From Mollicutes bacterium Phil14 (GTDB taxonomy: Bacteria; Bacillota_I; Bacilli_A; ML615J-28; CAG-698), in NCBI GenBank assembly GCA_001940985.1, contig MSHB01000007.1, positions 1-64,000 of the forward strand: a stretch of 64,000 nt of DNA, given 5' to 3'. A model generated the notes under the pieces. That model had not been told where the DNA came from and did not search any database. It saw only the letters and a program-made list of their open reading frames with translations. Within the stretch, counting starts at the first letter, position 1. Each line of letters opens with the position of its first letter. Below, in pieces: positions 25,014 through 34,911 of this stretch. Both the position numbers and the translations under genes were made by a program.

Positions 25014-27335
25014 CTAAAATACTAAAGCATTTTTTACTACTTCATCAATTGATGAAACAGGGATAATCTCTAATTCATCCTTAACGCCTTCAGGAATCTC
25101 ATCGATATCTCTAACGTTTTCCTTAGGTATTAAAATAGTCTTTAGCCCACTTCTGTGTGCAGCTATTGATTTTTCTCTTAGGCCCCCAATAGGAAGTACT
25201 CTACCTCTTAGAGTAATCTCACCTGTCATACCAACATTATGTTTTGCATAGCGTTGGCTAAGAGCAGAGATAATTGCTGTTGCCATTGTTACACCGGCTG
25301 AAGGTCCATCTTTTGGAACTGCACCTTCTGGAACATGAACATGGATATCATTTTCTTTGAACATATCAGGATCAATACCAAATTTCACAGCATTTGCTCT
25401 TACATAACTTAAAGCTGCTTGAGCAGATTCTTTCATGACATCACCAAGTTTACCTGTTAAGACAAGTTTTCCTTGTCCTTTGTAATAAGTAACTTCAACT
25501 GGTAGAGTGTCTCCACCATATTGAGTGTATGCAAGTCCAGTAACGACTCCAATTTGGTCAACATCATCAATCTTATTATAAACGAATTTTGGTTTTCCTA
25601 ACCATTCTTCAAGATTATTTTCATCAATTACAGCGTGAGTTGTAGTCCCCATCAAGATTGCTTTAATAGCTTTTCTAATTAAAGTTCCGATGTTTCTTTC
25701 AAGTTCTCTGACACCAGCTTCTTTAGTATAGTTTCTAATTATACTCCATAAAGCTTCATCAGTTAATGTGAAATCACATTTGTTAAGACCATGTATTTCT
25801 AATTGCTTGTCAATTAAATGACGTTTAGCAATTTCAAATTTTTCATATTCAGTATAACTGCTTAATTCAACAATTTCCATTCTGTCACGAAGAGCAGCAG
25901 GAATGTTCTCTAAGTAGTTTGCTGTAGCAATGAAGAAAACATGACTTAAGTCGTATGGCTCTTCTAGGTAGTGATCACTAAAAGCATGGTTTTGCTCTCC
26001 ATCTAAAACTTCAAGCATAGCACTAGCAGGATCACCTCTAAAATCACTTGACAATTTGTCTACTTCATCTAACAAGAAGACAGGATTAATAACTTGTGCT
26101 CTTTGCATTCCTTGTAATATTCTACCAGGCAATGCCCCAACATAAGTTCTTCTATGACCTCTTATTTCAGATTCATCTTTTATTCCACCTAGAGATTGTT
26201 TAACAAAGTTTTTATTTAGGCTTGTGGCAATAGATTTAGCTAGTGATGTCTTACCAACTCCTGGAGGACCTACTAAGCATAAAATAGCTTGTGGATTCTT
26301 TTGAGTCATAATTCTTACAGCTAAATATTCCAAGATTCTTTCTTTAACAATTTCTAAGCCATAATGATCTTTATCAAGTTGTTCTTTAGCTTTTTTAATA
26401 TCTTTTGATTCTTTTGATTCTTTACTCCAAGGAAGACTAATGATAAAGTCTAAATATGTTCTCACAATAGAGCTTTCAGCACTAGCAGAACTCATAGATG
26501 AATATCTTGAAAGTTCATTCAAGGCTTTTTCTTCCATTGATTTTGGCATTTTAGCATCTAATATTTTCTTTCTTAACTCATCAATATCAGTTTCTTTTTT
26601 AACTTTATCACCAAGTTCATCTTGAATAACACGCATCTTCTCGCGAAGATAATATTCTTTTTGACTTTCATTTATTGATTTTCTAACTTCATTTTCAATA
26701 TCTCCTTCTAACTTCAAAATGTACTTTTCTTTTTCTATGTCTGCTACCATATAGTTCAAACGTTTAGTAACACTTGGAGTTTGTAGATATTTTAATTTTG
26801 TATTCAAATCAAATTTTAAATTATAAGCCAAAACATCAGTTAATTTATCAGCCGTAACTCCTTGAGAAACTGTCTTAGTTAACTCAGGATTATCTTCAAA
26901 TAATTTAACGCCACCATTTTCAATTTCTTTAATTAAGACACGAACAACAGCTAATTCATCTTCTGCTGCTCCATTTTCAATTGGTTTTGATACAACATTA
27001 ACCAACCAATATGGACTTGCTTGTACTAGTTCTAAGAATTCACATCTAACAATTCCTAAAACCTTTATTTTATGATTGCCGTTTGACTCCATGTCATATA
27101 ATACTTTGACGATTAAACCTTCTTTATATACTCCATCTATAGTAGGGAATTCTTCAGCTGGATTTTTTTGAACAAATAAAGCTAAATATTTATTTGTTTC
27201 AGTTGCAACCTTCAATGCCGCTATGCTTTCCACTCTTCCTACTTCTAAACGAATCTCATTGTTTGGAAGAGGGACAATTCCTCTTACGGCAATAGCAGGA
27301 ACAACGCTTTGTTCAATAGTCGTATTTGAAAACAT
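25014..27335 (-). CDS. lon: ATP-dependent protease Lon
   Basis: A 773-residue LonA protease. Start at 27335 with GGGGTG six bases upstream. N-terminal substrate-binding domain to about 300; AAA+ module with Walker A GPPGVGKTS and Walker B VFLLDEVDKL; C-terminal protease domain with catalytic Ser in PKDGPSAGVTMATA and Lys in GGLREKSIAAHRSG. Normal length, all catalytic residues present. Soluble, degrades misfolded and regulatory proteins, including some tmRNA-tagged ones. Transcribed with the 368-residue gene and clpX upstream (19- and 22-base gaps). Confidence 0.98.
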   Translation of the reverse strand: MFSNTTIEQSVVPAIAVRGIVPLPNNEIRLEVGRVESIAALKVATETNKYLALFVQKNPAEEFPTIDGVYKEGLIVKVLYDMESNGNHKIKVLGIVRCEFLELVQASPYWLVNVVSKPIENGAAEDELAVVRVLIKEIENGGVKLFEDNPELTKTVSQGVTADKLTDVLAYNLKFDLNTKLKYLQTPSVTKRLNYMVADIEKEKYILKLEGDIENEVRKSINESQKEYYLREKMRVIQDELGDKVKKETDIDELRKKILDAKMPKSMEEKALNELSRYSSMSSASAESSIVRTYLDFIISLPWSKESKESKDIKKAKEQLDKDHYGLEIVKERILEYLAVRIMTQKNPQAILCLVGPPGVGKTSLAKSIATSLNKNFVKQSLGGIKDESEIRGHRRTYVGALPGRILQGMQRAQVINPVFLLDEVDKLSSDFRGDPASAMLEVLDGEQNHAFSDHYLEEPYDLSHVFFIATANYLENIPAALRDRMEIVELSSYTEYEKFEIAKRHLIDKQLEIHGLNKCDFTLTDEALWSIIRNYTKEAGVRELERNIGTLIRKAIKAILMGTTTHAVIDENNLEEWLGKPKFVYNKIDDVDQIGVVTGLAYTQYGGDTLPVEVTYYKGQGKLVLTGKLGDVMKESAQAALSYVRANAVKFGIDPDMFKENDIHVHVPEGAVPKDGPSAGVTMATAIISALSQRYAKHNVGMTGEITLRGRVLPIGGLREKSIAAHRSGLKTILIPKENVRDIDEIPEGVKDELEIIPVSSIDEVVKNALVF

Positions 27336-27354
27336 AGCTTTCACCCCTTTGCTT

Positions 27355-28461
27355 TTATAATTTTATATTAGAAATTAAACCTGATTCTTTACAGTATTCT
27401 AATACTTTAATTTGATCTATTTGATCTTCAAATAAAGTTCTTAAAAAAGATTGCGATCTTCTTCCATCAGCTAAGAAAAATAATCTTGAAGATTCATCAA
27501 TCTTTTTTTGTAGTGCTTCACTGATTATGCCTTCGCTTCCGGTTTTTAGCTCTACTACTTTTACTAAGTATTCACATATAAGCATCTTTTTACTACTGTT
27601 GATTACTAAATCTTTATCACATTCATTAGTTTCAGGAAATGAATCTAATAAGAAATTAACCACAACATCATCAAACTTTATTTGTTCACTTTTGCTAATA
27701 CTTTCAATAATAAAATACATTGCAATTTGAATATCTTTTTGGAATTCTAAGACATTCCTTACTTTTTCAATAAAGCCTTTAGGAGTTTTAGAACCAATTC
27801 TTAATTTTGAAACAACTTCATTAGTTAGTTCATACGGAACCTTTTTTTGAATTCTTGTTATCTTTGCAATTGTATCTACTTCATCTTTATCAATGACAAT
27901 TTCATTATTAATTCGTTTTCCCATAAACTTATCTAAATCAATGTCATCTTCATCATCAACATCTGTAGTTTGATCTTTAATTTCATTTATGATTAAATCA
28001 TCTTTAACATAACGCAAATCATAAGTAACTACACAGTCATCATCAACTATTTTAATATCTTTCAAATCATAAAGATTATTTTCAATTAAAACATTGTGAA
28101 CAAAATTATCAATAGATGATTCTTCAACTTTAAATTCGTATAACTCTTCTGGAATAAATGTTGGCAAAGATATATTAATATCATCTGGTAAAATACAAGT
28201 TTTAGTAATACCCAAAAGCGGTTTATCTTTTTCAACTCGCGTAATGATTGATGTTTTTCTTGGACCAACTGGAGTCACATCAAGTTCATTAAATTTATCA
28301 TCAATTACATCTTCTATAGCCTCAATAATTTTATCAGTTATTACTTCATCTAAAGAACCATCTTCATTATATCTTACAAACATATCATTAACTTCACTAG
28401 CATCAAAGCCAAAGTAAAGTTGACAAAATTGTTCCCCAACACATTCTAATCTAAACTTCAT
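27355..28461 (-). CDS. Unknown 368-residue protein between clpX and lon
   Basis: A soluble acidic protein with GAGGAA before its start. No catalytic motif is recognisable. The layout (an N-terminal alpha/beta part, a beta-rich middle, then a long helical C-terminal half containing KKVPYELTNEVVSKL and FQKDIQIAMYFIIESI) is reminiscent of trigger factor, whose true gene lies two genes upstream. The helical segment 'VPYELTNEVV...' resembles the IPE-x-hydrophobic helix of trigger-factor C-domains. This could be a diverged trigger-factor paralogue or a clade-specific chaperone. Its location in a tig-clpX-lon cluster suggests a role in protein quality control. Confidence 0.6.
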   Translation of the reverse strand: MKFRLECVGEQFCQLYFGFDASEVNDMFVRYNEDGSLDEVITDKIIEAIEDVIDDKFNELDVTPVGPRKTSIITRVEKDKPLLGITKTCILPDDINISLPTFIPEELYEFKVEESSIDNFVHNVLIENNLYDLKDIKIVDDDCVVTYDLRYVKDDLIINEIKDQTTDVDDEDDIDLDKFMGKRINNEIVIDKDEVDTIAKITRIQKKVPYELTNEVVSKLRIGSKTPKGFIEKVRNVLEFQKDIQIAMYFIIESISKSEQIKFDDVVVNFLLDSFPETNECDKDLVINSSKKMLICEYLVKVVELKTGSEGIISEALQKKIDESSRLFFLADGRRSQSFLRTLFEDQIDQIKVLEYCKESGLISNIKL

Positions 28462-28483
28462 ACTCTATTCCTCTACTAAAGGT

Positions 28484-29755
28484 CTATGCTCTTTTAGCAT
28501 GCTTTTTTACAAAAATTGGTTCTTTACCAGATAAGACTACATCTTTAGTTATAATGCATTTTGATAAGTCTTTTTGTTCTGGAATATCAAACATTACTTC
28601 TAACATAATATTTTCAATTATTGCTCTTAAGCCACGAGCACCAGTCTCTTGTTTATGAGCTTTTTCAGCAATCTCAGTAATGGCTTCATCATCAAATTCT
28701 AAAGTAACTCCATCCATTTTAAACATCTTTTGATATTGACGTAAAATAGCATTCTTTGGCTCTTTTAAAATCTTTACTAAATCTTTTACTTCAAGCATCT
28801 CTAAACTTGCAATAACTGGTAATCTACCAACAAGTTCAGGAATGATTCCATACTTTTTAATATCTTCATGGGTAACCATTTTATATGCTTCTTTTTCTTC
28901 TTTTTTCTCGTAACTCTTACCATTAAATCCAATTGATTTTTTACCAATTCTTGAGTTTACAACATCACTAATTCCTTCAAAGCTACCACCACAGATAAAC
29001 AAAACATTTGTTGTATCAAATGGGATAAACTCTTGATGAGGATGCTTTCTTCCTCCTCCAGGAGGAACGTTCGCAACTGTACCTTCTAATATCTTAAGAA
29101 GAGCTTGTTGGACACCTTCACCACTAACATCTCTTGTTATTGAAGGATTATCAGATTTTCTTCCTAATTTATCAATTTCGTCAATATAAATTATTCCTTT
29201 TTGAGCAAGGTCAACATCATAATCTGCAGCTTGTAAAAGTCTTAACAAAACATTTTCAACATCTTCACCAACATAACCAGCTTGTGTTAAGCTTGTAGCA
29301 TCAGCAATCGCAAAAGGAACTTTAAGAATATGAGCTAAAGTTCTTGCGAATAATGTTTTACCACTACCAGTTGAACCAATTAATAATATATTGCTTTTTT
29401 CAATATCTACATCACTACTTGAAAACAAGTTATTTTGAATTCTCTTATAGTGATTATATACTGCTACAGATAATACTTTCTTAGCATAATCTTGACCAAT
29501 AATATATTCACCTAAACGGTCATAGATTTCATGCGGAGTTAAATCAAGTTTGAATTCTTCACTACTCTCTGTTTTAATCTCTTCACTATCGAAAGCAGGC
29601 TCTTTTTCTAACATATGGTAACAGAAATCGATACAAACATCACAAATGTAACATCCATCTCCTTCAATTATAATTCTGTCCTCACTTTCAGGAAGGCCAC
29701 AAAAAGAACATACTCTTTCATTTTGCTTTTTATTTTTATCATTGTTTTTATCCAT
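28484..29755 (-). CDS. clpX: ClpX, ATPase subunit of Clp protease
   Basis: A 423-residue AAA+ unfoldase. Start at 29755 behind GAGGTG. N-terminal zinc-binding domain CSFCGLPE ... CYICDVC; Walker [10 protein letters not shown]; Walker [10 protein letters not shown]; sensor and pore-loop region [21 protein letters not shown]-type C-terminal block ([12 protein letters not shown]). Normal length. It selects and unfolds substrates, including SsrA-tagged proteins, for ClpP; clpP itself is not in this window. Confidence 0.98.
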   Translation of the reverse strand: MDKNNDKNKKQNERVCSFCGLPESEDRIIIEGDGCYICDVCIDFCYHMLEKEPAFDSEEIKTESSEEFKLDLTPHEIYDRLGEYIIGQDYAKKVLSVAVYNHYKRIQNNLFSSSDVDIEKSNILLIGSTGSGKTLFARTLAHILKVPFAIADATSLTQAGYVGEDVENVLLRLLQAADYDVDLAQKGIIYIDEIDKLGRKSDNPSITRDVSGEGVQQALLKILEGTVANVPPGGGRKHPHQEFIPFDTTNVLFICGGSFEGISDVVNSRIGKKSIGFNGKSYEKKEEKEAYKMVTHEDIKKYGIIPELVGRLPVIASLEMLEVKDLVKILKEPKNAILRQYQKMFKMDGVTLEFDDEAITEIAEKAHKQETGARGLRAIIENIMLEVMFDIPEQKDLSKCIITKDVVLSGKEPIFVKKHAKRA

Positions 29756-29807
29756 ATGTTTCACCTCTTTCCTTATTATTTTTCTTTTTTATTTTTTTAA
29801 ACTTTTT

Positions 29808-31097
29808 TTATTTCAAAACAGCATTTTCTTTTAATAAATCAATAGTCTTTAAAGTCGTAAAATAGTCTTTTACTTGTTCTTTTGGTAAATTTTTAGTTAT
29901 TTGCTCTAAAGTTTGATTATATTCTTTTGCTAAACCATTATAATATTTATCATAATCAGCTTTTACTAATTTAACTTTTGCTTCTTTCTTAACTGCTTCA
30001 ATAACTACACTTTCTAAAACAAAGCGTTTAGCAGCTGGAGTCATCATTTCTTTATATTGTTCCATATTTGTTCCTTGGAATGCTAATAATTGATCTGCTG
30101 TAATTCCATAAGCTTTTGCTTGTCTTTCGATTTGAGAAATCATTTGGTTTAATCTATTTTGAACCATTGCTTCAGGGATTTCAACTTTTGCATCATCACA
30201 TACAGCATGTAATACATCATCAGTAAATTTATTTTCATTAGCTTCTTTCTTATCAATTCCTAAAGTTTCGCTAACATTCTTTCTGTATTCTTCAACTGTA
30301 TTAACATTTTCAATTTCTAATCCTTTAACAAATTCATCATTTAATTCTGGTAGAACACGTTTTTTAATTTCATGTAATTTCACTTTAAATACGGCAGGTT
30401 TACCAGCTAATTCTTTAACTTGATATTCATCAGGGAATGTAACATTAACATCTTTTTCTTCTTCAGCGTTCATTCCTACCATTTGCTCTTCAAAGCCAGG
30501 AATAAATTGACCACTACCAATTTCTAATGAATAGTTTTCAGCTTTTCCGCCTTCGAATTCTTTACCATCAACATATCCTGTAAAATCAAAGATAGCTGTT
30601 TCGCCTTTTTCTAAAGGTTTTCCTTCAACAACTTCAAGTTCACTATTGTTCTTTAATTGTCTTTCGATATATTGATCGATTTCTTCAACAGTAACTTCAT
30701 CACTTTCTCTTCTTACTTCTACACCAAAGTATTTACCTAAAGTAACTTCAGGATATACTTCAACTGTAGCAGTATACTTAAACGGTTTATCTTTTCCCAT
30801 ATGTTCAAAGTCAACATCGATTTCTGGTTGACTAACAACTTGTAGTTTCTTACTTTCAACTGCTTCATAATATGTATCATTTAAAGCGATATCAATTGCT
30901 TCTTTTAAGATAGATCCTTCACCAAAACGTCTTAAATACATTTCGCGAGGAACTTTACCTTTTCTAAAGCCTTTAACTTCAACATCTTCTAAAACTTTTG
31001 TAAAAGCTTTTTCATACTTTTCATTAAACTCTTCTTTTGTTAAAACTATGTCTAACTTAGCCTTGCTACCTTCTATTTTTTCAACTTTAACTTTCAT
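29808..31097 (-). CDS. tig: Trigger factor
   Basis: A 429-residue ribosome-associated chaperone and prolyl isomerase. AGGAGA site before the start. Ribosome-binding signature GFRKGKVPREMYLRRFG near residues 40-57; FKBP domain with GETAIFDFTGYVDGKEFEG and SGQFIPGFEEQMVGM; helical C-domain with EIPEAMVQNRLNQMI. Full length. A promoter is seen at 31137-31164. First gene of the tig-clpX-unknown-lon cluster. Confidence 0.98.
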   Translation of the reverse strand: MKVKVEKIEGSKAKLDIVLTKEEFNEKYEKAFTKVLEDVEVKGFRKGKVPREMYLRRFGEGSILKEAIDIALNDTYYEAVESKKLQVVSQPEIDVDFEHMGKDKPFKYTATVEVYPEVTLGKYFGVEVRRESDEVTVEEIDQYIERQLKNNSELEVVEGKPLEKGETAIFDFTGYVDGKEFEGGKAENYSLEIGSGQFIPGFEEQMVGMNAEEEKDVNVTFPDEYQVKELAGKPAVFKVKLHEIKKRVLPELNDEFVKGLEIENVNTVEEYRKNVSETLGIDKKEANENKFTDDVLHAVCDDAKVEIPEAMVQNRLNQMISQIERQAKAYGITADQLLAFQGTNMEQYKEMMTPAAKRFVLESVVIEAVKKEAKVKLVKADYDKYYNGLAKEYNQTLEQITKNLPKEQVKDYFTTLKTIDLLKENAVLK

Positions 31098-31136
31098 TAC
31101 TATTCTCCTTTTATTCTTACTTCTTTTAACTTTACT

Positions 31137-31164
31137 ATTATATCATAATATCATTTTTTTGCAA
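31137..31164 (-). promoter_or_regulatory. tig promoter
   Basis: Minus-strand -35 TTGCAA (31159-31164), 16-base spacer, -10 TATAAT (31137-31142), about 40 bases before the tig start. Confidence 0.65.
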
Positions 31165-31173
31165 GTCTTTAAC

Positions 31174-31767
31174 TTATTCTAAAAATATCATTTTAACCTT
31201 TTCTGTTAATTCACTAATAATATCGTTATGATAACCTAACTCATATAATTGATCAATTAATTCTAACATTCTTCCAAAAATATATTCTAACGTTATTTCA
31301 ATCCCTAAATTGGCTTCAACTATTAATCCGTTAATAAGATTAACAATTATGAATAATAACAAAACACTTGGTGTTTTATATGATATTCTTAAGAGATTTG
31401 AATAATTAGCACCATCACTAATCAAATACTGCTCGTTTGCAGGGTGAGTGATAACCTTACTTCTTTTTATAATCGAAAAAGCATGATAGATATCATTACT
31501 AGCAAGAGTTGATAGTAAAACATAGTATAATTCTTCATGACTTTCGTATCCTCTTTTTAATAATTCTTCACCTAATAAAATAGCTTCATCATAAATTTTT
31601 AAATAGAAAGCACTCTTTACTAATTCATTAAATACTATATCTTCTTTTAAGGCTTCAAAGTTTTCTAACATTTCACCTTTTAATTTATAAATAGATAGGT
31701 AATCTTCACTTTCTTTATACCTTTTTACTTTTCCAATTATTCTCACTATTTCAACAGGAAATTTCAT
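31174..31767 (-). CDS. Unknown helical protein downstream of pepF
   Basis: A 197-residue, almost entirely alpha-helical protein (FNELVKSAFYLKIYDEAILLGEELLKRGYESHEELYYVL) that looks like two or three tetratricopeptide-type helical pairs, with a hydrophobic helix near the C-terminus (VLLLFIIVNLINGLIVEA). It starts two bases after the pepF stop and is surely co-transcribed. No recognised family; a scaffold or regulatory role is a guess. Confidence 0.7.
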   Translation of the reverse strand: MKFPVEIVRIIGKVKRYKESEDYLSIYKLKGEMLENFEALKEDIVFNELVKSAFYLKIYDEAILLGEELLKRGYESHEELYYVLLSTLASNDIYHAFSIIKRSKVITHPANEQYLISDGANYSNLLRISYKTPSVLLLFIIVNLINGLIVEANLGIEITLEYIFGRMLELIDQLYELGYHNDIISELTEKVKMIFLE

Positions 31768-31769
31768 AT

Positions 31770-33464
31770 CTATTTTATCTTTTCACTATCGACATTATCC
31801 AACCATTCTTTCAAATGATTAGCTACATATTTAACTGTTCCATCGATAAATGGATTTTTTAAATTGGCAACTTTTAAAAGTTCTAAGAAAGTCTTACTAC
31901 CACCAGCACAGCACAAACGATAATAATCTTCCCAAGCTTTCTCATGATTTTCTTGATTCTTAATCCAGAATTGTTGAGCACAAACTTGAGCTAATGTATA
32001 GTCTATGTAATAGAATGCTGTTGAGAATATATGTCCTTGACGTAACCAATAGTTACCTTTATCTAAGAATTCATTTTCATATACCTTAAATGGTAAGTAT
32101 TTCTTTTCAATCTTTCTCCAAGCTTCTTTTCTTTGTTTTGGAGTATATTCAGGATGTAAATAGATTTCGTGTTGGAACTCATCTACAGTAGCACCATATG
32201 GAATAAAAGTGATTGTGCCCGCTAAATGAGAGAACAAATATTTATCCTTGTCTTCTTCAAAGAAAAGATTCATCCATGGCCATGCAAAGAATTCCATACT
32301 CATAGAGTGAATTTCGCAAGCTTCTAGTGTTGGCCATATATATTCAGGAACAGTTATGTTTCTGCTACAATAGCATTGAAAAGCATGTCCAGCTTCATGT
32401 GTTAAAACATCAACATCTCCACTAGTACCATTAAAATTAGAAAAGATAAATGGAGATTTATAATTAGTTATAAATGTACAATATCCACCACTTGTTTTTC
32501 CTTCTTTGGCTTCTAAATCCATTAATTCATGTTCACGCATAAAGTCAAAGAATTCACCAGTTTCTTTACTCATTTCATGATACATCTTATTAGCTTTTTC
32601 TACTAGCTCTTTAGCGTTTCCTTTTGGTTTAGGATTTCCACTTAAGAATTCTAAATTAAAGTCATAACTCTTCATATCTTTGATATTAAGACGTTTGCCT
32701 TTTTCTTTAGCCATTTCATTAACAATAGGAACTAAGTCTTCATATATTTGCTTACGGTAATTCTTTACCATTTCACTATCGTAATCAGTTCTTCCAAGTC
32801 TTGCATAACCTAATGGAATATAGTTTTCAAATCCTAACTTTTTAGCCATGCGGTCACGAACTTTTACTAATGAATCATATATATCATCAAATTCTTTTTC
32901 ATTTTCTTCAAAGAACTTAGCTGTAGCTGCCTCAGCTTCTTTTCTTACGTTTCTATCTACATTAGTTGTATATGGAGCAAATTGAGATAAATTCAAAATC
33001 TTACCATCAAATGGGATTTTTGCTGAAGCAATTAGTTTTGAATATCTTGAACACAATTTATTCTCTTCTTGTAAATCTTCAATTATTTCATTAGAAAAAG
33101 TTGTTAAATCTAAGCGAATTGAATCAAATAACTTTTTGCCATATTTTTCTTCTAGTTTACCAACTAAAGGAGTAGCAACTAAAGCCTTATTGATTTCATT
33201 AATATAACTTGAAATAACTGGACTATTTTCATCTAAAAATTCTTGTTCCTTTTCATAGAACTCATCATTTGTATTAATGCTATAACGGATGCTACATAAA
33301 GTTAATGCTGTATCAACATCACCTTTAATTTTATTGATTTCATCTATTGTTTTAACTAATTCGTCCAATGAATTTGATTCTTTAATCACTTTCAATGCAC
33401 TTTCAAATTTCGCTTTTAATTCTTCTAAATTTGGTCTTTCGTATTTATATTCACTAAACTTCAT
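31770..33464 (-). CDS. pepF: Oligoendopeptidase F family M3 metallopeptidase
   Basis: A 564-residue cytosolic zinc peptidase of normal family length. The metal-binding motif HEAGHAFQCY is present near residue 358, and the third ligand region follows (LEACEIHSMSMEFFAWPWM). The N-terminal helical region contains YARLGRTDYDSEMVKNYRK, typical of the M3B subfamily. AAAGGA ribosome site. It degrades oligopeptides produced by protein turnover or uptake. Followed immediately by the helical unknown gene. Confidence 0.95.
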   Translation of the reverse strand: MKFSEYKYERPNLEELKAKFESALKVIKESNSLDELVKTIDEINKIKGDVDTALTLCSIRYSINTNDEFYEKEQEFLDENSPVISSYINEINKALVATPLVGKLEEKYGKKLFDSIRLDLTTFSNEIIEDLQEENKLCSRYSKLIASAKIPFDGKILNLSQFAPYTTNVDRNVRKEAEAATAKFFEENEKEFDDIYDSLVKVRDRMAKKLGFENYIPLGYARLGRTDYDSEMVKNYRKQIYEDLVPIVNEMAKEKGKRLNIKDMKSYDFNLEFLSGNPKPKGNAKELVEKANKMYHEMSKETGEFFDFMREHELMDLEAKEGKTSGGYCTFITNYKSPFIFSNFNGTSGDVDVLTHEAGHAFQCYCSRNITVPEYIWPTLEACEIHSMSMEFFAWPWMNLFFEEDKDKYLFSHLAGTITFIPYGATVDEFQHEIYLHPEYTPKQRKEAWRKIEKKYLPFKVYENEFLDKGNYWLRQGHIFSTAFYYIDYTLAQVCAQQFWIKNQENHEKAWEDYYRLCCAGGSKTFLELLKVANLKNPFIDGTVKYVANHLKEWLDNVDSEKIK

Positions 33465-33540
33465 ATTATTTTCCTTTCTACTAACTATATTATACCATAT
33501 TCTTACAATTTTTAGTTAAAATTATGCATTTTTTATGACA

Positions 33541-33567
33541 AAAGTCTCATGAAAAAATCATAAGACT
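33541..33567 (-). terminator. Terminator at the end of the SGNH hydrolase gene
   Basis: Minus strand: stem AAGTCTTATG/CATGAGACTT (one mismatch) with a T-rich loop and TTTTGTC after it. It overlaps the stop codon of the gene at 33567-34901. Confidence 0.65.
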
Positions 33568-34901
33568 TATTTCTTTATCACAGTATGAACTAGACTTCTA
33601 TAAAAAACATCGCCAATTTGCATATATCCATTTATAGATGGATGCACGCCATTAGTACCAATCATTTCTAAAGTTCCATTTCTGTTATTAACTTTTGCCA
33701 TTTGGTATGGCATATTATATTCGACATCAAATTGACTCTTAACATCAATATATTGAACAAAGCTATTGTATTTTTCACTTAAGCAAAGTCTTTCTAACCA
33801 ATCATTGTAATTAAAAGCAGTAACAACATCACCAAAGACATCATGGTAAGGACCTTTAGCTCCATAGTTTGCGGCGATACCACCATTAATGGAATTTAGA
33901 GGAATACCCATGCACTTAATTAAACAATTAGGAAATTGCTCGTGCAATTTATCTATTAGTTTTGGAGCATATTCTTCTTGCATTGTGAATTTTTCATTAT
34001 ATGGAATATATAAACCATTCCAACTTAATAAAATATATACAAAGTTTGGTTCATTAAAACCATTCTTTTTACAATAATTTTTAAAGTCAATATCGTTTAC
34101 TTCTTCATTCCAAAATGGATTAACATTTTCAAATTCAAATTTAGTTACTTTAAGCGAATCAGTATGAATAGCATTTTCTAAATGAACAAATTCATCTTTT
34201 ATAACTGGTGTAAAAGAAGTATTTCCTTCACCACGTTTAAATTTCAAGCGATCTTTTTCAATAGTTTCTAAAACCCATTTTAAACCATTGCAAACCCAAA
34301 CGCTATGTTGATCTTCACTAGTCTTATTGTTTCCAACAGCCTCAATCCACACTGCTGATTGAGTGCTAACACCTGATGGGGCACAGAATGTTTTCCATTG
34401 CCAACATCCATATCCCTCATGACCAACATAAATTCCATTTTCTACTTCTTTTTTTACTGTACCAATAAGTTCAATACTATCACTATAACCTAGTCCACAA
34501 GGTTCTCCTCCGCTTAAAGCAAATCTTCTATAACCTTCAGCACACCAATATCCTCCACAAGTCAAGCTATCACCAATACACAAAATTGTAACTTTTTCTT
34601 TTGGAGCAACTGGTTTAGCAACTTTTAATATAGTAGATGATGAATCTAATAGTTCACCTAAGTTTGTAAATAATCTAACATTTAAAACATATTCCCCAAC
34701 ATCACCTTCTGTTGGTGTATATGTAAAATATCTACCATATGGTTTTCCTTTATCACAATCAATTTTAATATAGTATTGATATGGATCAAATGCTCTTATT
34801 ATTCCACGATAGAATAATTCAAATCTGTCTCCAACAACCAAATCATATGACTTTGGTAAAAATATAATCTTTTTCTTTAAATCAACATTAATTTCATCCA
34901 C
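33567..34901 (-). CDS. SGNH/GDSL-type hydrolase
   Basis: A 444-residue protein with a GTG start behind AGAGGT. An N-terminal beta domain (1-105) precedes an SGNH hydrolase domain: LCIGDSLTCGG with the catalytic Ser, a Gly-containing block GHEGYGCW, FVYILLSWNGLY, and NGVHPSINGY near the C-terminus with the catalytic His; the usual Asp position reads Asn. No signal peptide, so cytoplasmic unless exported otherwise. Likely a carbohydrate or lipid esterase. It starts 10 bases after the membrane glycosyltransferase gene, suggesting a shared role in envelope glycan synthesis or acetyl-group handling. Confidence 0.8.
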   Translation of the reverse strand: MDEINVDLKKKIIFLPKSYDLVVGDRFELFYRGIIRAFDPYQYYIKIDCDKGKPYGRYFTYTPTEGDVGEYVLNVRLFTNLGELLDSSSTILKVAKPVAPKEKVTILCIGDSLTCGGYWCAEGYRRFALSGGEPCGLGYSDSIELIGTVKKEVENGIYVGHEGYGCWQWKTFCAPSGVSTQSAVWIEAVGNNKTSEDQHSVWVCNGLKWVLETIEKDRLKFKRGEGNTSFTPVIKDEFVHLENAIHTDSLKVTKFEFENVNPFWNEEVNDIDFKNYCKKNGFNEPNFVYILLSWNGLYIPYNEKFTMQEEYAPKLIDKLHEQFPNCLIKCMGIPLNSINGGIAANYGAKGPYHDVFGDVVTAFNYNDWLERLCLSEKYNSFVQYIDVKSQFDVEYNMPYQMAKVNNRNGTLEMIGTNGVHPSINGYMQIGDVFYRSLVHTVIKK

Positions 34902-34911
34902 TTTATTACCT

